DNA from: an uncultured Muribaculaceae bacterium | GTDB lineage: Bacteria; Bacteroidota; Bacteroidia; Bacteroidales; Muribaculaceae | Direction of reading: 5' to 3' | Length of the DNA: 64,000 bases | Assembly (NCBI GenBank): GCA_910588065.1 | Contig: CAJUPZ010000002.1 | Span: 1-64,000 of the forward strand | Part shown: positions 52,550-61,574 of the stretch, one piece after another | Position numbering within the stretch: position 1 is the first letter of the stretch | How the letters are laid out: each line of letters opens with the position of its first letter | Notes under the pieces: model-generated | The model's database searches: none | The model's input: only the letters and a program-made list of their open reading frames with translations | What the model was told of the DNA's origin: nothing | Made by a program: the position numbers and the translations under genes

Positions 52550-54328
52550 TTATTTGTAGATGGGACCATAGTTGCTGCAGGCACGGTAGTCAGCGCCCTC
52601 TTTGTCCATACCGAAGGCATTCCATGCCGCGGGACGGAATATCTGAGAATCCTCGATGTTGTGCATGCACACCGGTATACGGAGGATTGAAGCCATAGTG
52701 ATGAGGTCTGCTCCGATATGGCCGTATGAGATAGCGCCGTGGTTTGCACCCCAGTTGTTCATCACGGAGTAAACATCCTTGAAGGCGTCGCGCTCGGGCA
52801 TCAGACGGGGCACAAACCATGTTGTGGGCCATGTGGGGTCTGTGCGCATATCGAGCACCTTGTTGATTTCGGGGTCAATCTCCACAGTCCAGCCCTCAGC
52901 AATCTGAAGCACGGGGCCGAGTCCTTTGATGAGGTTGAGTCGCATCATGGTCACAGGCATACCGCCTTTTGTAAGGAAGTTGCTTGAGAAGCCGCCACCG
53001 CGGAAGTAGTCACGGTCAGCGGGATACCATGTAGTGGCTTTGAGGCAGGCCTCCATGTCGGCTTCAGTCATCTGCCAGGAAGGTTTCATGCAGGGTTCGC
53101 CCTGGGCGTTTTTGCTGGCGCCGGTGGCGTCGAGGGTTGTAGCACCGGAGTTGATGAGGTGGATGATGCCGTTTGAGGCGCGGCCGGTGAGTTCCTTGCC
53201 GGTGACTCTCTTCACAGCTTCAGGGCTCCAGTAGGTGCGCACGTCGGAGAACATCTGGCCACAGCCTGTGAGCAGGTGTCCGAAAAGCATGGCCACACCG
53301 TTGCAGGCGTCGTTTTCGGTAGCGAGGACGAAAGCTTCGCGGATACCGTTCCAGTCAAAAGAGGTGTTCATCAGAGCCTCGGTGTAGTCGCCGTTCGGTT
53401 TCCAGTCGGTCCACTGGCGCTGACCCTGGAATCCTGCTGCGATAGCGTTGTGACCGAGAGCTTCTTCCTTGAAACCGAGCTCTTTGAGTCTGGGATTGCC
53501 TTTCATGAGGTCGCGCACAATGAGAGTCATCTTGACAATGAATTCCCAGTCGGCATCCTTCTGTTCGCGTGTTTTGCGTTTTTCGGGGCGGTTCTTGAAG
53601 TCCTCCCCTTCATTTACCTTGCAGTATTTCTCTGTCCAGGCCATTGCTTTGGCATACTCCTCGTGGTCATAAATACCCTCATCCATGCGGCGGAGTATTT
53701 CGGTTTCGTCAACGCTTTCGTTGCGCATGCCGAGGTATTCCTGGAAGAAGTCGGGGTCGACAATCGAACCGGCTATGCCCATGCACATGCTGCCGATAGA
53801 GAGGTAGCTTTTGCCGCGCATACAGGCAACAGCTACAGCGCCGCGGGTGAAGCGCAGTATTTTTTCTGCTACATCAGCGGGGATGGTGTTGTCGTCAAGG
53901 TCCTGAACGTCGTGGCCGTAGATGCCGAATGCGGGGAGCCCTTTCTGGGCGTGTCCTGCGAGCACGGCAGCGAGGTAAACCGCTCCGGGGCGTTCTGTGC
54001 CGTTGAAACCCCATACAGCTTTCGGCCAGTAGGGGTTCATGTCCATAGTCTCGGCTCCGTAGCACCAGCAGGAAGTGACAGTGATAGTGGCACCGACACC
54101 CTCGCGCTCAAACTTTTCGGCACAAGCGGCTGTCTCGGCCACGCGACCGATAGTGCTGTCGGCAATCACGCATTCAACGGGCGAACCGTCCGGGTAGCGG
54201 AGGTTGGTGGATATGAGTTCTGCCACAGCTTTGGCAAGGTTCATTGTTTTGTCTTCAAGGCTTTCGCGAACGCCGCCCTGACGGCCGTCGATAGTTGGAC
54301 GGATACCGATTTTAGGATATTTGCTCAT
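52550..54328 (-). CDS. fucI: L-fucose isomerase
   Basis: 592 residues, within one of E. coli FucI. Metal ligands Glu338 (VLATEND) and Asp362 (FSDVRTYW) align with E. coli Glu337 and Asp361; a late His lies in SYGHIGADL. The N-terminus starts KIGIRPTIDGRQGGVRESLE, as in the family. It converts L-fucose to L-fuculose with Mn. It lies 21 bp behind the GH92 gene and starts the fucIAKP run, the same order as in Bacteroides thetaiotaomicron but without a FucR regulator gene. Confidence 0.96.
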   Translation of the reverse strand: MSKYPKIGIRPTIDGRQGGVRESLEDKTMNLAKAVAELISTNLRYPDGSPVECVIADSTIGRVAETAACAEKFEREGVGATITVTSCWCYGAETMDMNPYWPKAVWGFNGTERPGAVYLAAVLAGHAQKGLPAFGIYGHDVQDLDDNTIPADVAEKILRFTRGAVAVACMRGKSYLSIGSMCMGIAGSIVDPDFFQEYLGMRNESVDETEILRRMDEGIYDHEEYAKAMAWTEKYCKVNEGEDFKNRPEKRKTREQKDADWEFIVKMTLIVRDLMKGNPRLKELGFKEEALGHNAIAAGFQGQRQWTDWKPNGDYTEALMNTSFDWNGIREAFVLATENDACNGVAMLFGHLLTGCGQMFSDVRTYWSPEAVKRVTGKELTGRASNGIIHLINSGATTLDATGASKNAQGEPCMKPSWQMTEADMEACLKATTWYPADRDYFRGGGFSSNFLTKGGMPVTMMRLNLIKGLGPVLQIAEGWTVEIDPEINKVLDMRTDPTWPTTWFVPRLMPERDAFKDVYSVMNNWGANHGAISYGHIGADLITMASILRIPVCMHNIEDSQIFRPAAWNAFGMDKEGADYRACSNYGPIYK

Positions 54329-54349
54329 GGATAATATTTTGTTGTTATA

Positions 54350-56560
54350 TTAAATGGTAGCTTTAGATTTGTCGGCGGTCATCTTGAATACGAGTGTGCC
54401 GCCTTTTGTTATCTCCTCGTGGGTGATGTAGGGGAGGGTGTATGGTTTTCCGTCAAGAGTTATGCTCTCAACATATTTAGCTTCCTTGGATAGGCCTTCG
54501 GCTTTGATTGTGAAAGTTTTGCCATCGGCGAGGTTAAGCTTGAACCCGGGCATCTGCGGGGCTCCGAAAATGTATTTTGCGCTTACCGGATCCACCGGGT
54601 AGAAACCCATTGCGGAGAACATATACCATGCCGACATCTGCCCGCAGTCGTCATTGCCGCTGAGGCCGTCGGGCTCGGGTCGATAGAAACGGTCGAACAC
54701 CTCTCTGACGAGTTCCTGGGTGCGGGCGGGCTGTCCGGCGAGAGCGTAGAGGTAAATCACGTGGTGGCTGGGTTCGTTGCCATGAGCATATTGTCCGATA
54801 AGTCCTGTGACATCGCTCTGGGAGGTGACGAGGGTTATCGAGAATACGGAATCGAGTTTTTCGGTGAAGGGTTTGTCGCCACCCATCAGGTCGATGAGTC
54901 CGGGAACATCGTGCTGCACATGCCAGGTGTATTGCCAGGCATTGCCTTCGGTGTAATCACCGCCGGTGCTTTCGGCATGTGACACTCCGGAGGGGTCGAA
55001 TGGCGATTTCCACGAGCCGTCCGCGAGGCGGGGGCGCATGAACTTGGTTTCATTGTCAAAAAGATTCTTGTAGTAGCCGGCTCTTTCGCGGAAAATTTTC
55101 TCATCGTCGGTGCGACCGAGCAGTGAGGCCATTTCGGCGGCGGCGTAGTCGTCATAGCAACTTTCGAGAGTTGAAGAAACCGATTCGGCGGGTGTGAGGT
55201 CGGTGGGGAAGTAACCGTAGCGGGTGTAGTTTTCCCAATTGCTTTTCTGCGGGTGAGAAACAGTCTGGGTGCGTTTTATGGCATCGAAAGCTTTGTCAGC
55301 ATCGAATCCGCGGAATCCCTTGCGGTATGCTTCGGCAATAACCGGTACAGCGTGGTTTGCCACCATAGTGTATGTCTCACCGCCCCAGAGTCCCCATATC
55401 GGCAGGAATCCCTGGACTTCGCTCTGAGCAACGAGGGAGTTGACAAAGGGGTCTACTTTCTCGGGAGTGATGAGGGTGTAGAAGGGGTGAGCGGCGCGGT
55501 AAGTGTCCCAAAGAGAGAATGTTGAGTAAAATTCTCCTCCCGGGGCTGCAACGACAGAGTCGGCGGCGTTTCTGTAAGAGCCGTCAATGTCGGATATGAT
55601 ATTAGGTTGAATGATAGCGTGGTAGTATGCTGTGTAGAAGTTGGTTTTCTCGTCTTTGGTGCCCTCTACTTCAATGCGGCCGAGGTAGCTGTTCCATTCC
55701 GAGCGTGCGGCCGAGCGGAGTTCATCGAAATTCCATCCTGCAATCTCGGACTCAAGATTGGCTTTAGCTCCGTCAATACCGGTAGAGCTGAGTCCTACTT
55801 TCATCAGCAGGGTGTCGCCCGGCTGCAGGTCAAATGAGGCTACAATCCGTTTGCCTTTCTCTCTTTCGAGCTGCGGAAGTGTGAGGGTGTCTGTGACGGC
55901 GTGGTTGAACTGCATCACAAAGAAATAGCGCTGGTTTACCCACACGGCGTTTCTGACGGCACCGACAAGAGTTTTGTCATCAATCCATCGGGTGTCGCAT
56001 TCCCTGACATGGCCGTGATACTGAGCCTCGCTCCAGGCGGGTCCGTGCTGGAGGTCTATGAGCAGGGATGCTGAATCACTATTAATATAGGTGTAGCGGT
56101 GCATGGCCGCTCTTTTGGTAGCAGTGAGCTCAGCCCGTACCTGCGGGGCGGATAGGGTTACGGCGTAGTATCCCGGCGATGCTTCTTCAGAAGATTTGTC
56201 AAAGGGGCTGCGGTATTGGTCCCAGTTGCGGAAGCGTTGTCCGGTAGCGGGCATCACGAGAATATCTCCGAGATCCATGCAGCCGGTGCCGTTGAGGTGA
56301 GTTTGGGAAAAGCCCCAAATGATGGAGTCGGAGTAAACATATTCGGAGCAGTATCTCCATCCTACAGCTCCTGTGACAGGGCTTGTCTGCACCATGCCGA
56401 AGGGACGGCAGGCACCGGGGAATGTATGGCCGTTGTCAGCGGCACCAATGAATGGGTTTACAAAAGCGGCATAGTCAGTTGAATCGGATGATTGGGTTGA
56501 TGAGCAGGCACAGATTGCGCCGGCTGTCATGGCGATGCATATATGCTTCAGATAGTTCAT
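54350..56560 (-). CDS. GH92 alpha-mannosidase lipoprotein
   Basis: 736 residues. The lipobox ends at Cys19 (TAGAICAC). GH92 hallmarks: VNPFIGAADNGHTFPGACRPFGMVQ, GFSQTHLNGTGCMDLGD, SLWDTYRAAHPFYTLI, GNDDCGQMSAWYMFSAMGFYPVDP. These enzymes are Ca-dependent exo-acting alpha-mannosidases cutting N-glycan or yeast mannan linkages. The acidic catalytic residues in GNDDCGQMS are intact. Its position 21 bp upstream of fucI suggests one transcript, coupling host-glycan mannose trimming with fucose use (inference). No strong promoter box was found upstream. Confidence 0.93.
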   Translation of the reverse strand: MNYLKHICIAMTAGAICACSSTQSSDSTDYAAFVNPFIGAADNGHTFPGACRPFGMVQTSPVTGAVGWRYCSEYVYSDSIIWGFSQTHLNGTGCMDLGDILVMPATGQRFRNWDQYRSPFDKSSEEASPGYYAVTLSAPQVRAELTATKRAAMHRYTYINSDSASLLIDLQHGPAWSEAQYHGHVRECDTRWIDDKTLVGAVRNAVWVNQRYFFVMQFNHAVTDTLTLPQLEREKGKRIVASFDLQPGDTLLMKVGLSSTGIDGAKANLESEIAGWNFDELRSAARSEWNSYLGRIEVEGTKDEKTNFYTAYYHAIIQPNIISDIDGSYRNAADSVVAAPGGEFYSTFSLWDTYRAAHPFYTLITPEKVDPFVNSLVAQSEVQGFLPIWGLWGGETYTMVANHAVPVIAEAYRKGFRGFDADKAFDAIKRTQTVSHPQKSNWENYTRYGYFPTDLTPAESVSSTLESCYDDYAAAEMASLLGRTDDEKIFRERAGYYKNLFDNETKFMRPRLADGSWKSPFDPSGVSHAESTGGDYTEGNAWQYTWHVQHDVPGLIDLMGGDKPFTEKLDSVFSITLVTSQSDVTGLIGQYAHGNEPSHHVIYLYALAGQPARTQELVREVFDRFYRPEPDGLSGNDDCGQMSAWYMFSAMGFYPVDPVSAKYIFGAPQMPGFKLNLADGKTFTIKAEGLSKEAKYVESITLDGKPYTLPYITHEEITKGGTLVFKMTADKSKATI

Positions 56561-56690
56561 GGCATTTACGTTAATAAATAGGGCAGCCTTGGCAAGACTG
56601 CAATATCGAAGCCGAATTTACTCCATTTTTTTGATATGGGCAAAAAAACATGGAAAATTTAAGGAAAAGGGTTATTTGAAGTGCATTTTT

Positions 56691-56722
56691 TTTGCGAAAT
56701 AGAAAAAAGTATGTAATTTTGC
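56691..56722 (+). promoter_or_regulatory. Near-consensus promoter of rpsU
   Basis: TTTG (56691-56694) and TAATTTTGC (56714-56722) are 19 bp apart, an ideal Bacteroidota -33/-7 pair, 44 bp upstream of the rpsU ATG. Suits a highly expressed ribosomal gene. Confidence 0.8.
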
Positions 56723-56765
56723 CCCCACAAAAAGCCAAAGCAATTAATTAATAGCTAAATAAAAA

Positions 56766-56957
56766 ATGATAATCGTACAAGTCAAAGAAAACGAGAACAT
56801 CGAAAGAGCGCTGAAGAAATTCAAACGCAAATTTGAAAAGACCGGCATTGTAAAAGAACTTCGCAGCCGTCAGGCTTTTGAAAAGCCTTCTGTGAGCAAC
56901 CGCAAGAAGATGATGAAAGCGGTTTATGTTCAGAAGCTGCGCTCTGTAGAGGAGTAA
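56766..56957 (+). CDS. rpsU: Ribosomal protein bS21
   Basis: 63 residues, typical bS21 length, very basic. MIIVQVKENENIERALKKFKRKFEKTG is the family N-terminus; the C-terminal NRKKMMKAVYVQKLRSVEE is the Bacteroidota form. It binds the 30S platform near the anti-Shine-Dalgarno end. In Bacteroidota bS21 takes part in sequestering the anti-SD sequence, in line with weak SD signals throughout this window. Confidence 0.96.
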   Translation: MIIVQVKENENIERALKKFKRKFEKTGIVKELRSRQAFEKPSVSNRKKMMKAVYVQKLRSVEE

Positions 56958-57004
56958 GCGCCAGAGGCTTGCCTGTTCAATTTGACAGACAATAAACGTA
57001 TCCG

Positions 57005-57049
57005 ACGGTCTGCTGCGGGGATAACCTTGCGGCAGACCGTTGAGCTTTT
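57005..57049 (+). terminator. Terminator of rpsU
   Basis: ACGGTCTGCTGC and GCGGCAGACCGT form a 12-bp stem with one mismatch, followed by TGAGCTTTTA. It ends just 22 bp before the FNT channel start. Confidence 0.7.
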
Positions 57050-57070
57050 AACCCCATAACCAATCATCAG

Positions 57071-57862
57071 ATGGATGTAAGAACGCCGGCGGAGGTTGCC
57101 GAGCTGAGTGTAGGAGCCGGTTGTGCGAAAATAAAAGCAACCGGTAGTGTGTGTCGTCTGACAGTGCTGTCAATCCTTGCGGGGTGCTATATAGCACTTG
57201 GTGGAGTGCTGTCGCTGGTTGTCGGCTACGGATTTCCGGAGCTGACGATGAACAATCCGGGGCTGCAGAAGCTGCTGAGCGGAGCGATGTTTCCAATCGG
57301 GCTGATTCTTGTTGTAGTTCTCGGGGCAGAGCTGTTCACCGGCAACAATGCGCTGCTTGTGCCGGGATTTATGCAAGGCAAGTTCGGCGCCGGGGCTGTG
57401 TTGAAGAACTGGACCCTGGTGTATACAGGCAATTTCATAGGTGCTGTCGGTTTCACGCTGCTGATGGTGTACAGTGTAGGGCTGACCTCGGCTGAGCCGT
57501 GGCGCAGTGCAATCACCGGCATAGCTGAGGCCAAGGTGTCGATGGTCTGGTGGGTTGTGTTTGTAAAGGGAATCGGAGCCAACTGGTGTGTATGTCTTGC
57601 AGTGTGGCTTGCCATGTCCGGCCACAGCCTGATAGAGAAGATGGCAGGCTGCTGGCTGCCGGTGATGGCTTTTGTGGCGCTCGGTTACGAGCATTCCATA
57701 GCCAATATGTTCTATCTTCCGGCCGGAATGCTCGAGGGCGCGGATGTGGGTGTGTGGCAGGGTGTGTGGCACAATCTTATTCCGGCAACACTGGGCAATA
57801 TAGCCGGCGGTGCCCTGTTTGTGGGATGCGTGCATGCGAAACTTCACCTCTCAAAGCAATAA
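57071..57862 (+). CDS. Formate/nitrite transporter family channel
   Basis: 263 residues with six TM helices, as in FocA/NirC. Family patterns: the first helix AGCYIALGGVLSLVVGYG, LVVVLGAELFTGNNALL (the conserved Asn after GAELFTG), the Lys/Asn region FVKGIGANWCVCLAVWLA, and the late AGCWLPVMAFVALGYEHSIANM with the central histidine at GYEHSIAN. It passes formate, nitrite or similar small anions across the inner membrane. It precedes the aldolase gene but is probably not co-transcribed, because a promoter lies between. Confidence 0.92.
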   Translation: MDVRTPAEVAELSVGAGCAKIKATGSVCRLTVLSILAGCYIALGGVLSLVVGYGFPELTMNNPGLQKLLSGAMFPIGLILVVVLGAELFTGNNALLVPGFMQGKFGAGAVLKNWTLVYTGNFIGAVGFTLLMVYSVGLTSAEPWRSAITGIAEAKVSMVWWVVFVKGIGANWCVCLAVWLAMSGHSLIEKMAGCWLPVMAFVALGYEHSIANMFYLPAGMLEGADVGVWQGVWHNLIPATLGNIAGGALFVGCVHAKLHLSKQ

Positions 57863-57910
57863 TTAGCAGAAATTAAATGGCACAATATTTTAAAATACTG
57901 AGCAATTTTG

Positions 57911-57919
57911 TATTTTTGC
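57911..57919 (+). promoter_or_regulatory. fba: -7 box of fba, preceded by a 12-bp palindrome
   Basis: TATTTTTGC lies 46 bp before the fba ATG. TATTTTAAAATA (57886-57897), a perfect palindrome, sits about 13 bp upstream of the box, where a regulator could bind. Confidence 0.5.
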
Positions 57920-57964
57920 AGGACTGAAACGAAAAAACATATTTTTCACCAAAAAATAAAACCA

Positions 57965-58960
57965 ATGGTAAGTTACAAAGAACTTGGCCTGGTGAACACC
58001 CGCGAGATGTTTGCAAAGGCTATCAAGGGAGGCTACGCTATCCCGGCTTTCAACTTTAACAACATGGAGCAGCTGCAGGCTATCATCAAGGCTGCTGCCG
58101 AGGAGAAGTCTCCCGTTATCCTTCAGGTGTCCAAGGGTGCCCGCAACTATGCAAACGCAACCCTTCTGCGCTACATGGCCCAGGGTGCAGTGGCATACGC
58201 CAAGGAACTCGGCTGGGAAAATCCCCAGATTGTGCTTCACCTCGACCACGGCGACAGCTTTGAGCTGTGCAAGAGCTGTATTGACAACGGCTTCTCATCT
58301 GTGATGATCGACGGCTCACACCTTCCCTACGAGGAGAATGTGGCTCTGACCAAGAAGGTTGTTGACTACGCTCACCAGTTTGATGTAACAGTAGAGGGTG
58401 AGCTCGGTGTGCTTGCCGGTGTTGAGGATGAGGTGTCATCCGACCACCACACCTACACCGACCCCGAGGAGGTTATCGACTTCGCTACCCGCACAGGATG
58501 CGACAGCCTCGCAATCTCAATCGGTACATCTCACGGTGCATACAAATTCACACCCGAGCAGTGCACCCGCAACGCCGAGGGCCGTCTTGTTCCCCCGCCA
58601 CTGGCATTTGATGTTCTCGACGCTGTTATGGAAAAGCTCCCCGGTTTCCCCATCGTGCTCCACGGTTCTTCTTCCGTGCCCCAGGAGTATGTTGACACCA
58701 TCAACAAATACGGTGGCAAGCTTCCCGACGCCATCGGTATCCCCGAAGAGGAACTCCGCAAGGCAGCCAAGAGCGCTGTTTGCAAAATCAACATCGACTC
58801 AGACAGCCGTCTTGCCATGACAGCAGCTGTGCGCGAGGTATTCGCCACCAAGCCCGGTGAGTTCGACCCCCGCAAATATCTCGGTCCGGCACGCGACGAG
58901 ATGGAGAAGCTCTACAAGCACAAGATTGTGAATGTGCTCGGTAGCAATGGCAAAGCATAA
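57965..58960 (+). CDS. fba: Fructose-bisphosphate aldolase, class II
   Basis: The ATG at 57965 gives 331 residues; the longer frame upstream runs through the promoter. LHLDHGDSFELCKSCIDNGFSSVMIDGSHLPYEEN holds the catalytic Asp and first zinc His; later VEGELGVLAG and GTSHGAYKF (zinc His), VLHGSSSVPQEYVDTIN (zinc His), and KINIDSDSRLAMT follow. It cleaves or forms fructose-1,6-bisphosphate in glycolysis. Codon use is strongly biased to C-ending codons, as in highly expressed genes. Confidence 0.96.
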   Translation: MVSYKELGLVNTREMFAKAIKGGYAIPAFNFNNMEQLQAIIKAAAEEKSPVILQVSKGARNYANATLLRYMAQGAVAYAKELGWENPQIVLHLDHGDSFELCKSCIDNGFSSVMIDGSHLPYEENVALTKKVVDYAHQFDVTVEGELGVLAGVEDEVSSDHHTYTDPEEVIDFATRTGCDSLAISIGTSHGAYKFTPEQCTRNAEGRLVPPPLAFDVLDAVMEKLPGFPIVLHGSSSVPQEYVDTINKYGGKLPDAIGIPEEELRKAAKSAVCKINIDSDSRLAMTAAVREVFATKPGEFDPRKYLGPARDEMEKLYKHKIVNVLGSNGKA

Positions 58961-59010
58961 GCGACAGGCATCTACAGAGTTTACCAAAGAGTAATCTACC
59001 ACGTATGATA

Positions 59011-59051
59011 ACCGCCGGCAGTCCTTTCATGGATTACCGGCGGTTTTTTTT
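59011..59051 (+). terminator. Terminator of fba
   Basis: ACCGCCGG and CCGGCGGT form an 8-bp GC-rich stem with an 18-nt loop, followed by eight Ts. It ends 6 bp before the crcB ATG, so crcB depends on readthrough or another start. Confidence 0.88.
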
Positions 59052-59056
59052 GAATT

Positions 59057-59428
59057 ATGATAAAGATGATGTTGATAGCTGGTGCGGGCGGATTTGCCGG
59101 CACATGTGTGAGATACCTCGCCGGGCAGTGCGTGAGCCATCTGTGGGGCGGGTCATATCCGCTGGCTACCTTGCTTGTGAATGCTGTGGGGTGTTTTCTG
59201 ATTGGTCTCCTTGCGGGTGGCATAGAACGCGCAAACCTGCTATCGCCGGCACAGGGAGTGCTTCTGATAACAGGTTTTTGCGGTGGCCTCACCACATTCT
59301 CAGCATTTGCAAATGAAATATGGAGTATCGGCACGCGCGGAGAGTGGATTGCGGGTGTGGTGTATGGTTGCCTGAGTGTAGTTACAGGCGTTGCGCTTGT
59401 TGCCGTCGGCCGGATATTGATGAGATAG
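59057..59428 (+). CDS. crcB: Fluoride ion exporter CrcB/Fluc
   Basis: 123 residues with four TM helices. The Fluc signatures are present: GAGGFAGTCVRYLAG, TLLVNAVGCFLIG (pore Asn), and GFCGGLTTFSAFANE (Phe box and Thr-rich break). Two such subunits pair antiparallel to form a fluoride channel. No fluoride riboswitch (GGCGATGG-type) is visible upstream, and a strong terminator sits between fba and this gene, so its promoter is not evident. Confidence 0.93.
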   Translation: MIKMMLIAGAGGFAGTCVRYLAGQCVSHLWGGSYPLATLLVNAVGCFLIGLLAGGIERANLLSPAQGVLLITGFCGGLTTFSAFANEIWSIGTRGEWIAGVVYGCLSVVTGVALVAVGRILMR

Positions 59429-59584
59429 GGGGCAGAATGTGCTTACTTTTAACTTATAAGTACTTCCGGTCAGTTTTTAGGTTTAATTCAGTCATTATGG
59501 AACCCCATAACTCCATCATTCAATCTAAAAACATACTCGAAAGCCCATTATAAATCTTAACATAAGTCAAAAGTAAACACACTC

Positions 59585-61162
59585 TCAAATTGTCTGGCCT
59601 ATCTTCATGATGTCGGATTCGAAAGCGTCTCTGTCGATGGCTCTGGAGCGCAGGCGGTTGCGGTAAGCATATATGGTGTTTATAGACAGACCCATGAAGC
59701 GGGCTATCTGCGCGCTGTCATCGAATCCGAGACGCATGAAAGCGAGTAGTCTCAGGTCTGTGCCGAGCGATTCGCTGTCGGGAGCCTCGAGCTGTTTGTC
59801 CGGCAGCAGCAGCCGGTTAATCTCCTTCACAAAATTGGGGTATGCCTGCAGGAATGCACCGTCAAAAATCTGGTCGAACTTTATTGTCTGTTCCTCAGGC
59901 ATTTCGCCTGATTTGAGCATTTTATAAAGGTCATCCACCTGCCCGGCCTTTAGTTTGCGGTGGGTCATGCGCCGGTATTCGTCAAGCCGCTCCATGTACA
60001 CCGCGCACATATTGAGGAAGTTGTTGAAGTAGTGTATTCGCACAGCGTCGGCATCCTTGAGTTTTTTCTGTGCAATTTGGGTCAACTTTTTATTCTGGCT
60101 TGACTTTCCGAGGAGCCATACAATAATCAGAATCAGCACCAGACACAGTACGAGTGCTACTCCGAGCCACCATCTGTACCATCTGCCTGACTTTTTGAAT
60201 GTGTCGGCGAGTCCCGGGGCAAGAGTGGCAGCCTGTGTGTATTTCATTCTGTCGCCGGATGTGAGCGCGTTGTCAATAGCCAGTTCCAGAAGTTTGTCGG
60301 CCATCTCGTAGTCGCCGGTCTGCATCAGCAGTTTTGAAAGCAGTCGTGCGCTGTTGCTCACCTGCGAGCCCATTTTGATGTCCAACGCGGCTGCATTTGC
60401 CAGATGTGCTATCGCCTCCTCCTCATGGTCATTGTTCATTTTTATTATGGCGAGGAGCTCTTCGGACCATGGTTTGTACGGCGAATCGTCAGGTGCGTTC
60501 TCAATCACGTCGCTGAGCAGGGCGGTGCTTTTGGCGTAGCGTCCGTCAATCATGGCAATCACAGCGCTTACATAATTATAAGGTATTGAATCCTCTTTTT
60601 GGGTGGCGAGGTATTTTACTGCGAACTCACGCCCTTTCATTGTTATGCTGTCGGAGCTGTCTGTTCCCGTATTGTTGTATAAGGCGTACGCGAGATACAG
60701 CCTTGATCCGGCGGTGTAGTATTCGCCGATATGTTCCGGACGCAGCTTTGCCGAATCTATTTTTTCAAAAAGTTCGACTGCGGGCAAGATATCACCGCGC
60801 AGTGTGAGCAAAGACACTTTGTGGGCTTCGGATACTGTCTGAAGCGACTTGTCGTTCAGCTCATTGGCAAGTTCGCCCATAATGCCGTAATAATAGTCGG
60901 CGGAGTCAATATTGATTGTAGTGTAGCGAAATCCGAGCGCATTTGCTTTACTTACCCGTTCATCAATATCTTCGGTAAGGCGGAAGTCGCGGCTGAGGGC
61001 GGCATCTTTAGCCATCCTCTGCTCCAGATAAGTGTTGCGTTTGGCCATCACCTTTGTCAAATCAGACAGGGCGTTCTCCGAAGACGGAGAAATATTGGCC
61101 AGCTGCACGGCGAATGATGATACTGTCATTGCCGATAAAAGGACAAAAATTTGAAAGCTCAT
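59585..61162 (-). CDS. DUF6377-like membrane-bound TPR/HTH regulator
   Basis: The start at 61162 (MSFQIFVLLSAMTVSSFAVQ) gives a proper signal peptide and a ~40-nt leader; the ATG at 61201 would be nearly leaderless. The ~525 residues comprise an exported TPR-like half (about 20-325), one TM (about 333-353, WWLGVALVLCLVLILIIVWLL), a coiled coil, and a cytoplasmic part ending in a helix-turn-helix (LLAFMRLGFDDSAQIARFMGLSINTIYAYRNRLRSRA). That tail resembles LuxR-type helices. The layout suits a one-component sensor that binds a periplasmic ligand and controls transcription from the membrane. The target is unknown. Confidence 0.82.
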   Translation of the reverse strand: MSFQIFVLLSAMTVSSFAVQLANISPSSENALSDLTKVMAKRNTYLEQRMAKDAALSRDFRLTEDIDERVSKANALGFRYTTINIDSADYYYGIMGELANELNDKSLQTVSEAHKVSLLTLRGDILPAVELFEKIDSAKLRPEHIGEYYTAGSRLYLAYALYNNTGTDSSDSITMKGREFAVKYLATQKEDSIPYNYVSAVIAMIDGRYAKSTALLSDVIENAPDDSPYKPWSEELLAIIKMNNDHEEEAIAHLANAAALDIKMGSQVSNSARLLSKLLMQTGDYEMADKLLELAIDNALTSGDRMKYTQAATLAPGLADTFKKSGRWYRWWLGVALVLCLVLILIIVWLLGKSSQNKKLTQIAQKKLKDADAVRIHYFNNFLNMCAVYMERLDEYRRMTHRKLKAGQVDDLYKMLKSGEMPEEQTIKFDQIFDGAFLQAYPNFVKEINRLLLPDKQLEAPDSESLGTDLRLLAFMRLGFDDSAQIARFMGLSINTIYAYRNRLRSRAIDRDAFESDIMKIGQTI

Positions 61163-61210
61163 AAAAAAATACTTTACAACATCGGACACACTTATGTGCA
61201 TAATGCATCG

Positions 61211-61219
61211 GCAAAGGTA
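61211..61219 (-). promoter_or_regulatory. -7 box of the DUF6377-like gene
   Basis: Minus-strand TACCTTTGC is an exact TAnnTTTG match. Its distance to the two ATG candidates supports the internal start at 61162. Confidence 0.55.
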
Positions 61220-61401
61220 GCTATTTTTTTTGATTTCACCCCCTTCCGAGGGGTAAATCGGCAGTTTTTGGTCTATATTTTTGTTTAAATAGTTTATATT
61301 TGACTAAATCTGCTGTTATATTTTCTTATATACAATCGCTTATAAATCAGATGTATGCGTAAAATATAGCTTTATAAATCGTCTATATTTCCTATACTTC
61401 G

Positions 61402-61433
61402 TTGCCGGGCGGTGGAAAGTGGGGTAATTTTGC
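61402..61433 (+). promoter_or_regulatory. Promoter in the 428-bp intergenic region
   Basis: TTG (61402-61404) and TAATTTTGC (61425-61433) are 20 bp apart. No gene on this strand follows until after a strong terminator, so the promoter should drive a short transcript. The rest of the gap to the left (61220-61400) is AT-rich, with nothing recognisable. Confidence 0.6.
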
Positions 61434-61497
61434 ATCAGAAAATTCATGGCGTTTACAGGGATGCCTGAAATTAATCCGCTGATAAGCGGAAAGAGAC

Positions 61498-61557
61498 ATG
61501 TTTGAAAGTAAGAAGTGCATAATAGTAATGTGTTTTATGTTAGGTTTGGCAGCCTGA
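61498..61557 (+). CDS. 19-aa hydrophobic small ORF inside the candidate small RNA
   Basis: The frame encodes MFESKKCIIVMCFMLGLAA. A basic start and hydrophobic core look like a signal peptide or a small membrane peptide. After its TGA the same frame continues LVQATI, so a tryptophan-to-stop change in an older signal peptide is possible. It may equally be chance. Confidence 0.25.
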   Translation: MFESKKCIIVMCFMLGLAA

Positions 61558-61574
61558 CTTGTTCAGGCTACAAT

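Noticed and set aside
53276..54334. 352-codon open frame on the plus strand
   Set aside because: Antisense shadow of fucI; no motif, signal or promoter of its own.
58961..59056. Fluoride riboswitch upstream of crcB
   Set aside because: The usual GGCGATGG-type element and pseudoknot are not visible; the region holds only the fba terminator.
61189..61201. Upstream ATG (61201) as start of the DUF6377-like gene
   Set aside because: It would put 12 extra residues before the signal peptide and leave almost no leader; the ATG at 61162 fits better.
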